From positions 1 to 35,762 of the forward strand of contig MEHH01000002.1 of NCBI GenBank assembly GCA_001940755.1: DNA of 35,762 nt, written 5' to 3'. The notes beneath the pieces were generated by a model. It was not told the origin of the DNA, did not search any database, and saw only the letters and a list, made by a program, of their open reading frames with translations. This DNA comes from Candidatus Heimdallarchaeota archaeon AB_125 (GTDB lineage Archaea > Asgardarchaeota > Heimdallarchaeia > Heimdallarchaeales > Heimdallarchaeaceae). A program made the position numbers and the translations under genes. Shown here in pieces: positions 23,243-31,186 of this stretch. Each line of letters starts with the position of its first letter. Position 1 is the stretch's first letter.

Positions 23243-23929
23243 ATGGACAACATAATCAAAATCAGATTAGGATACACAAATACCTATCTTTTGAGAGTAT
23301 CAGATGGATACGTTCTAATCGATGTAGGTTCAAAAAGAAAAACAAAGAAATTTCTAAGAATTCTAGATGATTATAACATTAGTCCTGATAAGATAAAGTA
23401 CATAATAGTAACACATGCTCATTTTGATCATGTCGGATGTTTAGCAGAGATAAAAGAGATCACAGGAGCTAAAGTAGTCGCTCATAAAAATGCTGCAAAA
23501 TATCTCAAACAAGGAAAAAATGCATATGTTGGCTTGAAGATCAATTGGTTCAATTCTATAATACGAAAGATACTTGAAAGAATTCAAGCTTTTAAACCAA
23601 TTTCTCCTGATATCGTTGTTGATGAGATTTATTTCTTCGATGAATATGGAACAGATCTGAAATTGATATATACTCCGGGGCATACTCTTTGTTCAATCTC
23701 AGTAATTGATGAAGATGGGAATGCATTTGTTGGAGACACTGCAATGGGATTTCCAATAAGACTCTTCAGCCGATCTCCTCGAATTGCTGCTGATTTTAAA
23801 CTTGTTATTCCAAGCTGGAAACGAATTGTTGATGAGGGTGCAAAAACAGTATACATGGCACATGGCAGACCTTTCAACATAAGTAAAATAAGAAGAAAGG
23901 TAGAAAAGAAAAAGAGGAAAAAAAAATAG
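23243..23929 (+). CDS. Metallo-beta-lactamase-fold hydrolase
   Basis: A 228-residue MBL-fold protein. The metal ligands are visible: THAHFDH (HxHxDH), PGHT, GDTAMG (bridging Asp) and MAHGRP. The start was placed at ATG 23243, ~25 nt after a TATA-like AAATAAATATATT (23208-23220), because the alternative TTG at 23219 lies inside that element and has no ribosome-binding site. The C-terminus ends in a strongly basic Lys/Arg run of about 15 residues, which may touch nucleic acid or simply be a tail. The family is broad (glyoxalase II, lactonase, phosphodiesterase), so the substrate is unknown. It is convergent with the surface-protein remnant, 11 nt apart. Confidence 0.88.
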   Translation: MDNIIKIRLGYTNTYLLRVSDGYVLIDVGSKRKTKKFLRILDDYNISPDKIKYIIVTHAHFDHVGCLAEIKEITGAKVVAHKNAAKYLKQGKNAYVGLKINWFNSIIRKILERIQAFKPISPDIVVDEIYFFDEYGTDLKLIYTPGHTLCSISVIDEDGNAFVGDTAMGFPIRLFSRSPRIAADFKLVIPSWKRIVDEGAKTVYMAHGRPFNISKIRRKVEKKKRKKK

Positions 23930-23940
23930 TAAAAACTAGT

Positions 23941-24380
23941 TCATTTTAGATTTTTCTTACGAATTTTAGTAACTACGAACATGAAAAAACAAGCACCAAT
24001 TATCAAGCTAGAAACAATGACATATTCTGTAAGATTAAAGTCAATATCTGCAAATTCAGGAATTTCAGGTATAACACCTAAATATCTATAGAAAATATCA
24101 GTATCTGTTCCTGCACTATCATAATCAGTAGGATCATGCCACACTACATGGACATAATTATTCAAATCAATAGCAAGAGAAGGATAAGCAGAATCGAAAG
24201 CGCTTGTAGTGAAAAGTACTTCATTAGTGGTCCAAACGGAGGAAGAAGTGTTCCAGCATTTGTAAAAAATATCAGCTGCTCCTCCAGCCACTCCTCTAGA
24301 TCCACCATAATTTGAATAATCAACCCACGCTATATGGATATTACCAGCAGAATCAGCTGCAGGTACTTTGGTTTTAGAGC
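23941..24380 (-). pseudogene. 5'-truncated remnant of a membrane-anchored beta-propeller surface protein
   Basis: On the minus strand the reading frame holds two BNR/propeller-like blades (AGNIHIAWVDYSNYGG...ADIFYK, then NNYVHVVWHDPTDY...DIFYRY), a Pro-rich linker (IPEIPEF) and a C-terminal transmembrane helix (YVIVSSLIIGACFFMFVV) with a basic KIRKK stop-transfer tail. Upstream the frame continues past the GTG at 24291 to a TAA at about 24380 with no ATG/GTG/TTG between, and no signal peptide. So the N-terminal secretion signal and most blades are missing. The full-length relatives would be large cell-surface propellers anchored at the C-terminus. It is most likely a decayed gene; expression of a 116-residue protein from GTG 24291 is possible but would lack a signal sequence. 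Confidence 0.6.
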
Positions 24381-24431
24381 TACTTCCTAGTTAAAAATAA
24401 AAAAGGAAAAGAATAAGTATGCAATTACCTA

Positions 24432-25838
24432 TTATTCTTTTTCAGCATATCTTAGTTTGAACTTACTGAAGATTATTGCTCCAGCTATGAAGATAACAAC
24501 AGCCCAAATGAAGAGTAATAATAAATCAAATAATACATTGGTTGCTCCACTAACAGATTCCATCAACATACTATTTTTCATCACAAGAAATGCCGGTCTA
24601 AGGAATATGAGATCAAACCAACTAAAGCTTTTTCCTGCATAGGTAAAAGCTGGTTTAATATCGGTATAATATTCTGCTACAAACATGTGGATTGTACTCG
24701 CAAATAGAATTAGAATTGGTGCTGCTACTCTTGCTTGTATAAATGAACCTACTAACAACGCAATTGTTGCCGTAATCACTCCCAGTAATATCATCGTCAA
24801 TAACATGAAAAGCCATGCTAATGGATTGATTGCAAAATTAAAGAAGCCAAGAATTGCAGCAAATACAAGCATGAAAATTCCTTGTAAAAGAGCAATTATT
24901 GACCAAGCTAACAATATTCCTCCAAGATACTGTATGGAGTTTAATTTTGTTAGTTTCATTCGCTTTAACATACCTGTTTTGTTTTCTTCATCAAGTAACC
25001 AAATTGCGCTAACTGCTGACATAAGTATTGTTTGAAGAATTTGTCCTGGTAGGAGTCTTGCAAAGAATTCTGATTGAAAATCTTCAACAACATCTCCAGT
25101 ACCTGCACTGATTAACAGTACCTCTGAAGATATAGTATTGTTCGTAGATTGTTGTGTTAAATTCAGATCAAAAGATAAAGCATATGTCAATTTAAGCTCT
25201 GACCAAATGGAATTAGCGTGAATAACAGAGTAGTTACCTAAAAATTCACTCATGATTTGCCAAATACTTGTATAAGCTTGCATGGTTGTTTGAAGGGTTA
25301 CATCACCATGAAACTTAATTATTAGGTTTGCTGAAGTTTCTAGATAAGGAGTAATCTGGTAAAGGGACTCGTTAATTCCAAACCATTCTGCAGGATAAAG
25401 ACTAAAAGCTTCTGTAAGAGATTGTGTAAGAATTAAAGAAGCATAAAACCGAGAAATATTACCCGCTTGAAGAGAAAAATCATCAGGAAGTTCTATTCCA
25501 CCTTCAATCGTTAACTCTTGTATATCTGTGTCTAAAGTCTCAATATTTGTGTAATTTTCCAACGTGAATGTTTTAAGACCTTTATCGTTTTGATGTGTAT
25601 TTAATGCATTGTAAAACTCCTTTTCCATATCTAGGAGTTCACTTGTAAGTGGATCGACAACAGGACTATCAGCAGAGTAAAAACCAATATCTAATGTTTT
25701 GGTTGTGGGTGCCCAACCCTTACTAAGAAAACCAAATAATATCAAAAAGAACAGAGGAAAACCAATAACATAGAAGTAAAACTCTTTAGATCGGATAACT
25801 TGCTTAATCCTAATTATTGCTAAATCTATAACAATCAT
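24432..25838 (-). CDS. ABC-2 type exporter permease
   Basis: A 468-residue membrane protein of the ABC-2 family. One transmembrane helix near the N-terminus (FYFYVIGFPLFFLILFGFL), a large outside domain of ~220 residues (residues 45-265, polar with N-glycosylation-like sequons), then about five helices near the C-terminus (QTILMSAVSAIWLL, GILLAWSIIALLQG, LAWLFMLLTMILLGVI, AAPILILFAS, LLLLFIWAVVIFIAGAIIF). This 1+5 layout is that of drug/lipid/Na exporters such as NatB and YhgE-like permeases. The start overlaps the ATPase stop by 4 nt (ATGA). The substrate is unknown. Confidence 0.88.
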   Translation of the reverse strand: MIVIDLAIIRIKQVIRSKEFYFYVIGFPLFFLILFGFLSKGWAPTTKTLDIGFYSADSPVVDPLTSELLDMEKEFYNALNTHQNDKGLKTFTLENYTNIETLDTDIQELTIEGGIELPDDFSLQAGNISRFYASLILTQSLTEAFSLYPAEWFGINESLYQITPYLETSANLIIKFHGDVTLQTTMQAYTSIWQIMSEFLGNYSVIHANSIWSELKLTYALSFDLNLTQQSTNNTISSEVLLISAGTGDVVEDFQSEFFARLLPGQILQTILMSAVSAIWLLDEENKTGMLKRMKLTKLNSIQYLGGILLAWSIIALLQGIFMLVFAAILGFFNFAINPLAWLFMLLTMILLGVITATIALLVGSFIQARVAAPILILFASTIHMFVAEYYTDIKPAFTYAGKSFSWFDLIFLRPAFLVMKNSMLMESVSGATNVLFDLLLLFIWAVVIFIAGAIIFSKFKLRYAEKE

Positions 25839-26839
25839 TCTCCACCACCCTCCTTAACAATAACTGAACTACCTTCACTTGATGGAACAGCTGTATCATA
25901 GATTTCTCTTGTAATAAACAAGAAGGTTTCCTTTAATCCTCCACGTTTAATATTAATCTCCATAACATCATCCATGATAGATTCATTACTCATGATATCG
26001 TCCATAAGTTCAGTCAAAATTGTGCTTTTGATAAAGAATGTATCTTTTATTCGGAGGTAATCTAAATAGCTATCACTTTTCTTTTTATCCTTCAGATATT
26101 CTTCGAATTCGTCAGAATCTTTAGTTAAACCAACTTGAAGGATTTTCTCTCCATCATGTTGTTGAACAAGCTCTTCCACTGAACCAATAGATACAACTTT
26201 CCCTTTATTAATAATTAGAACACGAGAAGATAGTGCTTCTGCTTCTTCCATTAGATGGGTTGTTAGGATTAATGTTGTCCCAGCATTCTTAAGACGTTTC
26301 AAATCTTCCATCAGCAGAGTTCTTGCATGAACATCTAAACCTGTTGTTGGTTCATCTAAGAAAAGTAAAAGAGGATCATTCATCAAAGACATAGCTATAC
26401 TAAGCTTTCTTTTCATTCCACCAGAAAGCTTCTCAGCTCGTTTTTTCTCATGTCCTTTTAAACCAAAATCCTTGATTAAGCCTTCAATTTTTTTAGTAAG
26501 TTCTAGCTTCTTCAAACCATAAAGCTTACCCATTAAATTAATATTTTCAAAAACTGTAAGATCCTCCCAAATGAGATGTTCTTGTGGAACATAACTCAGT
26601 TTATACTTCATATCACTTTTAAGTATTTCATCTACTTTTTCACCTAACACCTTAGCAGAACCAGAAGTAGCAGCAAGTTGTCCTGTGAGGATTTTTACAA
26701 GAGTTGTTTTGCCAGCTCCATTGGGACCAAGGAGAGTAAAAAGTTCACCTTTGTGGACTTCAAAAGATACTTCATTGACAGCCTTATAATCCTCAAACTT
26801 TTTCACAATGTTTTTACATTCAATAACACAGTCTGTCAT
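25835..26839 (-). CDS. ABC transporter ATP-binding protein
   Basis: The 334-residue ATPase partner of the ABC-2 permease. Walker A GPNGAGKTT (~39-47), Q-loop VPQEH, signature LSGGMKRKLSIAMSL, Walker B LLLFLDEPTTGLD and switch His LTTHLMEEAEAL are all intact. The C-terminal ~100 residues form the extra domain common in DrrA/CcmA-type exporters. The start was placed at ATG 26839; a TTG one codon upstream is also in frame. Upstream on this strand a TATTTATAAATA element (complement of 26863-26874) provides a TATA box ~25-35 nt before the start. The pair forms a two-gene operon for export. Confidence 0.93.
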   Translation of the reverse strand: MTDCVIECKNIVKKFEDYKAVNEVSFEVHKGELFTLLGPNGAGKTTLVKILTGQLAATSGSAKVLGEKVDEILKSDMKYKLSYVPQEHLIWEDLTVFENINLMGKLYGLKKLELTKKIEGLIKDFGLKGHEKKRAEKLSGGMKRKLSIAMSLMNDPLLLFLDEPTTGLDVHARTLLMEDLKRLKNAGTTLILTTHLMEEAEALSSRVLIINKGKVVSIGSVEELVQQHDGEKILQVGLTKDSDEFEEYLKDKKKSDSYLDYLRIKDTFFIKSTILTELMDDIMSNESIMDDVMEINIKRGGLKETFLFITREIYDTAVPSSEGSSVIVKEGGGE

Positions 26840-26862
26840 CAAATAGATTGTTAAATAGTAGC

Positions 26863-26874
26863 TATTTATAAATA
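26863..26874 (-). promoter_or_regulatory. Candidate TATA box for the ABC exporter operon
   Basis: The TATTTATAAATA region, read on the minus strand, lies ~25-35 nt before the ATPase ATG at 26839. The divergent DinB gene has its own TATA-like stretch (TAAATACTTTA, ~26943-26953) close to its ATG. Confidence 0.45.
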
Positions 26875-26970
26875 TTACAATTGTCGAAAATCGGCTTACT
26901 TTGTAATTACATCTAGAATTAGAAGATAAATACCTTATATTCTTAAATACTTTATTTCGTTTTTGATTTC

Positions 26971-27432
26971 ATGAAATATGGATTAGCTGATATGTTAAAG
27001 GATGCTTTGGATGCTCATGATGTTCATCATGATCCAAAAAAAATACTAGATGATATTATCTCAGAAATAGCTAACATTAAACCTGAATGGTCAAGTTATT
27101 CTATTAATTGTATTCTCTTCCATCTTAATTACTGGCAAGATTTGTACATTGAGATGTTAAAAGACAAAGAAGTTCCAATGCCTGAAGAACCTCCTTCTGT
27201 CTTATCTTGGCCAAGTAAAGAACAAAGAGTTGAATTAGATTATAAACAACAATTAAAGAGATTTTATGAGGGAATAGAAAAAATGAAACAGCTGATAGAG
27301 GAAGTAGACTTTCACAAAGCTGTTCCTTCATGGGGGGATGCACCAAAACTCAAACTTATCATAATAGTTTTTCAGCATAATTCATATCATCTTTCGCAAA
27401 TATATACAATCAAAAAGAGTCTAATGGAGTAA
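26971..27432 (+). CDS. DinB-family four-helix protein
   Basis: A 153-residue protein with the DinB/YfiT-like four-helix bundle. The three metal-binding His positions appear as FHLNYW (helix 2) and QHNSYHLSQI (helix 4). DinB superfamily members are metal-dependent thiol-transferases or of unknown role. The N-terminal helix is preceded by the segment DAHDVHHDPKK. It appears leaderless, its ATG lying ~20 nt after a TATA-like TAAATACTTTA. The next small gene starts 6 nt after its stop, which suggests co-transcription. Confidence 0.8.
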   Translation: MKYGLADMLKDALDAHDVHHDPKKILDDIISEIANIKPEWSSYSINCILFHLNYWQDLYIEMLKDKEVPMPEEPPSVLSWPSKEQRVELDYKQQLKRFYEGIEKMKQLIEEVDFHKAVPSWGDAPKLKLIIIVFQHNSYHLSQIYTIKKSLME

Positions 27433-27438
27433 AGCAAG

Positions 27439-27705
27439 TTGAAAGGAACAATAACTGGCAATCTAAGTATGAAGATGAAGAGGGTAGGTACAAGATCTGA
27501 AGGGCCCGAATATTATATTGAACCAACAGATGAGTACAGAGAGAGATGGGAAGAAATTCTTGTTTGGAAGCAAACTAATCGTTGGCAAGAAGATCCAAAA
27601 CTACAAGGTTTATTGGGTAAAGAAGTAGAACTTCTTGCAGATATAATTGAAACAAGAACTTCAATCACCATTGAATATTTTGAAGTCAAAGAGGTAAATT
27701 ATTAG
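27439..27705 (+). CDS. Small conserved-looking hypothetical protein
   Basis: An 88-residue protein that I cannot assign. It begins with alternating polar/hydrophobic strands (GTITGNLSMKMKRVG), a charged middle with many Trp/Arg/Glu (EYRERWEEILVWKQTNRWQ) and a C-terminal strand region (SITIEYFEVKEV), suggesting a small beta-rich fold. No Cys, signal or membrane segment. The start is TTG at 27439, 6 nt after the DinB stop; an ATG at 27469 would remove the first strand. It is probably the second gene of the DinB unit. Confidence 0.6.
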   Translation: MKGTITGNLSMKMKRVGTRSEGPEYYIEPTDEYRERWEEILVWKQTNRWQEDPKLQGLLGKEVELLADIIETRTSITIEYFEVKEVNY

Positions 27706-27730
27706 TAAAATCCTTTCACTTTGCGAGTAG

Positions 27731-27740
27731 ATTTATAGGT
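27731..27740 (+). promoter_or_regulatory. Candidate TATA box for the LRR gene
   Basis: ATTTATAGGT lies ~30 nt before the TTG at 27768. This spacing predicts a transcript starting at or next to the start codon and supports a leaderless TTG start. Confidence 0.4.
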
Positions 27741-27767
27741 GTTTGTTCTAGTATTCTTCTGGTTTAA

Positions 27768-28601
27768 TTGAGTCAAGAAGAAAATCATCAAGAACTTGTT
27801 TTTGTAAGAGGGATAGAATTAACAGCTGATGAAGCGCTTATTCTACAAAAATTGGAAGAAGCTGTAGGTGAGGAAATACCCTATGTAAAGAGTGCAGCTA
27901 TGTATAATCATGGTTTTTCTGTAGAAGATAAGAAAATTACAAGACTAAGTTTGTGGAAAAAAGAACTGGAGCTTTTTCCTGAAAGTATTTCAGAACTTAC
28001 AAACCTAAAGCAATTATTTCTTCGAGATAACAAACTAAAAACAATTCCAAAATCAATAGCAAAACTAAGTAAATTAGAGAACTTTGATGTCTTTAACAAT
28101 CAGATTGAAACACTTCCAGACAATTTTGGTAATCTATATGAACTATTTAGAGCTGACTTATCTGTAAATAGAATAAATTTTCTTCCAGAAAGCATTGGTC
28201 AGTTAAAGAAACTAAACAAATTTGGTTTACTCAATATTCAATTGATGGAATTACCTGATAGTATAGGTGAAATGACTAATTTGAAGTGGTTAGGTGTTTG
28301 GAAAAATCATCTAGAAGAACTTCCAGAATCAATAGGTAATCTCCCGATTCTAGAAAAATTATGGGTTCAGGAGAACAAACTTGAATCTCTCCCAGAAAGT
28401 ATAGGACAGTTAAACTCTCTTAAAGATCTCCAATTTTTCGATAACCCGATAAAGAAACTACCAGATAGTCTAACAAAATTACAAAATTTACAGAAACTAG
28501 GAATTAACAGTAAAAATACAAAGAAACCTTTCAAACTGGATGAAAAACAAGAGAAATGGATTGAACAACTTAAATCAAAAGGATGCAAAGTTCGGTATTG
28601 A
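27768..28601 (+). CDS. Leucine-rich repeat protein (Ras-suppressor/PIRL type)
   Basis: A 277-residue protein with an N-terminal ~60-residue cap and about eight leucine-rich repeats of ~23 residues, each with LPESIGQLxxLxxLxLxxNxL character (for example ELPESIGNLPILEKLWVQENKLESL). The repeat class is the one seen in intracellular Ras-associated LRR proteins of eukaryotes and in some bacteria and Asgard archaea. There is no signal peptide or membrane segment, so it acts in the cytosol as a binding scaffold. The start is TTG at 27768, apparently leaderless after a TATA-like box. The last repeat is followed by a short helical C-cap. The partner is unknown; a small GTPase is a plausible but unproven ligand. 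Confidence 0.9.
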   Translation: MSQEENHQELVFVRGIELTADEALILQKLEEAVGEEIPYVKSAAMYNHGFSVEDKKITRLSLWKKELELFPESISELTNLKQLFLRDNKLKTIPKSIAKLSKLENFDVFNNQIETLPDNFGNLYELFRADLSVNRINFLPESIGQLKKLNKFGLLNIQLMELPDSIGEMTNLKWLGVWKNHLEELPESIGNLPILEKLWVQENKLESLPESIGQLNSLKDLQFFDNPIKKLPDSLTKLQNLQKLGINSKNTKKPFKLDEKQEKWIEQLKSKGCKVRY

Positions 28602-28613
28602 CTTTTTAAAGCT

Positions 28614-28637
28614 TAGGAGAAATTTAATATTCTCCTA
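28614..28637 (+). promoter_or_regulatory. 8-bp inverted repeat around a TATA-like core
   Basis: TAGGAGAA (28614-28621) and TTCTCCTA (28630-28637) are perfect inverted repeats. The 8-nt centre ATTTAATA together with its flanks reads like a TATA box ~35 nt before the ATG at 28662. No T-run follows, so an operator is more likely than a terminator for the LRR gene. Confidence 0.45.
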
Positions 28638-28661
28638 CGAGATTATTGTGAACTAGGTGAT

Positions 28662-29057
28662 ATGTTGACAACTAATCCCAAATTAATTGCTGAAGTCAAA
28701 TCATTTTTCGAAGAATTTGTTGCTGCTTATCCTAAAGACGATTTAGATAGATATCTTAATCTTTTTTCGCAGGATGAAAATCTTGTGATGTTTGGAACAA
28801 GCCACAAATGGTTAGGATGGGAAGAATATAAAACTGCTCCAGCTGAGGAAAAAGAAAGACTTGGAGAGATTACACTCACTTATGATTGGTTAAAAATCAA
28901 CACTCATGAATCTGTTGCTTGGATAGCTTCTGAAGTCAAAGTGCAATTTAAAGTTGGAGAAGAATGGAGGATTATTCCCGCAAGATTAACAGGTGTTGTT
29001 AAGAAGTTTCAAGACAAATGGAAAATAGTTCAAGGTCACATTTCAGTATCAGGTTAG
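28662..29057 (+). CDS. NTF2-like (SnoaL/DUF4440-type) protein
   Basis: A 131-residue protein with the cone-shaped NTF2-like fold. It has N-terminal helices (EVKSFFEEFVAAYPKDDLDRYLNLFSQDENLVMFG), then WLGWEEYK and four antiparallel strands ending in WKIVQGHISVSG, the C-terminal strand with the His/Ser pattern of SnoaL_3 proteins. Such proteins are small-molecule binding domains or isomerase-like; no catalytic pair can be assigned. The ATG is directly preceded by AGGTGAT, a perfect Shine-Dalgarno-like sequence but unusually close. An inverted repeat overlaps its presumed TATA box. Confidence 0.82.
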   Translation: MLTTNPKLIAEVKSFFEEFVAAYPKDDLDRYLNLFSQDENLVMFGTSHKWLGWEEYKTAPAEEKERLGEITLTYDWLKINTHESVAWIASEVKVQFKVGEEWRIIPARLTGVVKKFQDKWKIVQGHISVSG

Positions 29058-29121
29058 AGACTAGAATGGTATTATTTAATAATTGAGCTTCTCTCCTCAA
29101 AGTAATAAGAGGATATGTTAA

Positions 29122-29958
29122 ATGAAGTTCGGTTTAAACGCACCAAATTTTGGAAAGACCTTCGGAGATCCACTGCTAGCAGTAGAGATGATTGAAGAAG
29201 CTGAAAAAGCTGGATGGGATGGATTTTTCCTATGGGACCATTTATTTCCAGATGATCCGGCTGCAATTATAGACCCCTTTGTAGCATTAGCAGCTGCAGC
29301 AATAAAAACAAAAAAGATACTTCTGGGAACAGCAGTTACACCTGTAACTAGGAGGAGACCTTGGAAATTGGCAAGCGAGTGTGTTACGCTTGATCATCTG
29401 TCTAATGGTAGGGTTGTTTTAGGCATAGGTCTAGGGATACCACATGAGTTACAATTAATGAACGAAGAAACTAAACCGAAAATACAAGCTAGAATGGTAA
29501 CTGAGCAGATAGATATTTTAAATGGATTATGGAGTGGTGAGGATTTTAGTTTTGAAGGAGAGTTTTACAAATTAGATAAGGTAAAAATGCTTCCAAAACC
29601 AGTTCAACAACCACGAATAAAATTGTGGGGTGCAGGAACTTGGCCGAATAAAGGTCCTTTCAAGAGAGCAGTTAATCTAGATGGAATTGTACCCTTACAA
29701 GCAGGTTTTGAAAAACCTCTCTCTTTGGAAGAATTGAAACAAATTAGTGAATATTTGAATCTTCAAGGAGAAATTTCTGATACATATGATATCGTACGTT
29801 TTTACTTCAACACAGGAGAGGATGTTCAGCAAGAATTGGATAAACTTAAACTGTTCAGAGATATTGGTATCACTTGGTGGTTAGACACTGTTAGTGATTG
29901 GACTGGAGATACAGATAAAATCAGAGAAATAATAAGAAAAGGACCACCAAAGCTTTGA
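29122..29958 (+). CDS. Luciferase-like (LLM class) flavin- or F420-dependent oxidoreductase
   Basis: A 278-residue TIM-barrel enzyme of the bacterial luciferase superfamily. Seen: MKFGLNAPNFG at the N-terminus, AEKAGWDGFFLWDH, KILLGTAVTPVTRRRPWKLA, LDHLSNGRVVLGIGLG and a C-terminal TVSDWTGDTDKIREII. The family includes F420-dependent reductases and FMN monooxygenases. In archaea the F420-dependent form is more usual, but the cofactor cannot be fixed by eye. AGAGGA at 29108-29113 with 8 nt spacing supports the ATG at 29122. It is shorter than typical (300-340), with a compact C-terminus. No clear partner is adjacent. Confidence 0.87.
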   Translation: MKFGLNAPNFGKTFGDPLLAVEMIEEAEKAGWDGFFLWDHLFPDDPAAIIDPFVALAAAAIKTKKILLGTAVTPVTRRRPWKLASECVTLDHLSNGRVVLGIGLGIPHELQLMNEETKPKIQARMVTEQIDILNGLWSGEDFSFEGEFYKLDKVKMLPKPVQQPRIKLWGAGTWPNKGPFKRAVNLDGIVPLQAGFEKPLSLEELKQISEYLNLQGEISDTYDIVRFYFNTGEDVQQELDKLKLFRDIGITWWLDTVSDWTGDTDKIREIIRKGPPKL

Positions 29959-30135
29959 TTTGAGCAGATTTGAAAAGATGTAAGGCAAGCACTCCCTTTC
30001 AATAAGGTCCTCTAAACAACAAGGTTAATTTCTTAGACTGAAGGAAAAACAGTTTGCGTTATAATGAAAAAATGAAAGAGAATAATAAAAAACAACTATG
30101 CATTATTAAAAAGCTCTATCAGATTCCAATCTCCG

Positions 30136-30193
30136 AAATAAATATAAATCAATAATTAATCTTTTTTGTACATTTAGGGTGATATTGACCCTA
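30136..30193 (+). promoter_or_regulatory. Promoter and possible operator before the SRPBCC gene
   Basis: A TATA-like AAATAAATATAAATC (30136-30150) is followed ~25-30 nt later by a perfect 6-bp inverted repeat, TAGGGT (30175-30180) and ACCCTA (30188-30193), with a 7-nt loop, at the expected transcription start. Then comes GGAGG (30195-30199), 7 nt before the ATG. The 216 nt between 29959 and this region hold no coding or RNA feature that I can see. Confidence 0.45.
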
Positions 30194-30206
30194 TGGAGGA
30201 AAGAAT

Positions 30207-30659
30207 ATGACTCGCGTTAAAGTAAGTACAATAGTTAATTGTCCTATTGAGAAAGCATTTAAGTATACAGTTGACTTCAACAATCTTGCTGAAAGGCATC
30301 CTGAAGTGGACTATTCTAAGCAGACTAGTAAAGGTTCAGTAGGTGAAGAGACAACCTTCGATGTGGAAATCACATCAGGTAAACGAAAGGAAAAGATGCA
30401 TTTCGTGATTAAAGAATACGAACCACCTTATCGTGCTGTTTTGGATGGTAATGGACCTACTCAAAGAATCGTTGATGAATTTATTTTTACTGAGGTAACA
30501 GAGGGCACAAAAATCTCAGTCACTACAGACCTAACTTTTAAGGGATCTATGAAGCTGATTGGAGTATTTATTGGTCCTTTCCTGAAGCGTGGAACACAAA
30601 AAGCCGTAAGAAGTCTGGCTGAAGCTTTAGAAAACCTTAGTCATGAGAGATTTGTTTAG
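30207..30659 (+). CDS. SRPBCC (START-like) ligand-binding protein
   Basis: A 150-residue protein with the SRPBCC/polyketide-cyclase fold. It has VKVSTIVNCPIEKAFKYTVDFNNLAERHPEV at the N-terminus (strand-helix-helix), alternating strands through the middle (EETTFDVEIT, KMHFVIKEYEPPYRAVLDG) and a long C-terminal helix (LKRGTQKAVRSLAEALENL). These proteins hold a hydrophobic ligand in a deep cavity. No catalytic residue is recognisable. A strong GGAGG ribosome-binding site precedes the ATG, unlike the leaderless neighbours, and an inverted repeat in the leader may regulate it. Confidence 0.85.
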   Translation: MTRVKVSTIVNCPIEKAFKYTVDFNNLAERHPEVDYSKQTSKGSVGEETTFDVEITSGKRKEKMHFVIKEYEPPYRAVLDGNGPTQRIVDEFIFTEVTEGTKISVTTDLTFKGSMKLIGVFIGPFLKRGTQKAVRSLAEALENLSHERFV

Positions 30660-30809
30660 GTTTGACTTATAAAATTTCTTCACTTGAAATTAATATTAAA
30701 TCGATTAACTATGTCCATTAGGTTAGGATGTCAACATGTATATGAATCTTTCTGGATTTAATTGCAAATATTCAAATACCAATTAAATCTTTTTAGTACT
30801 TGATTTTGT

Positions 30810-31151
30810 ATGGAGGTTTATTTTTTAATCATTAGTATTGTTTTGTTCGTGCTTGGTTTTTTAATGATATTTGGTCAGCTTAAATTTCTAATAGCAAGAT
30901 ATGAAGCATTTCAGAAGTTTATCCGTCGAAAGGAAATCAGTGTTGATGGAGAAGGATTGTCGAAATTTTATTCTATTTTATTCTTCGTTACAGGTATTCC
31001 CTTATTGATCGGAGCGATTATCGGATTCATAAACGCTGAGATATTTAAAGAATTCTCACTTTGGTTAGTTATAGCTATTGCTGCGATAGGAGTTATAGGT
31101 ATCTTATACTGTAATTTAAGTAAGCGTTTCTTAAAACCTCTTGAAAGCTGA
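30810..31151 (+). CDS. Small three-helix membrane protein (DUF3784-like)
   Basis: A 113-residue integral membrane protein. Transmembrane helices lie at ~3-23 (YFLIISIVLFVLGFLMIFG), ~49-70 (FYSILFFVTGIPLLIGAIIGFI) and ~80-102 (LWLVIAIAAIGVIGILYC). A basic loop (FQKFIRRKE) lies between the first two. The layout is like DUF3784 proteins of unknown function. Its ATG lies ~15-20 nt after a TATA-like AATTAAATCTTTTTA, so the transcript may be leaderless. Confidence 0.7.
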   Translation: MEVYFLIISIVLFVLGFLMIFGQLKFLIARYEAFQKFIRRKEISVDGEGLSKFYSILFFVTGIPLLIGAIIGFINAEIFKEFSLWLVIAIAAIGVIGILYCNLSKRFLKPLES

Positions 31152-31186
31152 AAAAGTATATCAATATTCATTCTTCATTATTTATT

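Noticed and set aside
24457-25035. Plus-strand frames inside the ABC permease
   Set aside because: Antisense shadows of transmembrane coding sequence without start signals.
29094-29113. TCCTC/GAGGA hairpin that could hide the ribosome-binding site of the luciferase-like gene
   Set aside because: Only 5 bp per arm, and any Shine-Dalgarno can find such a partner by chance.
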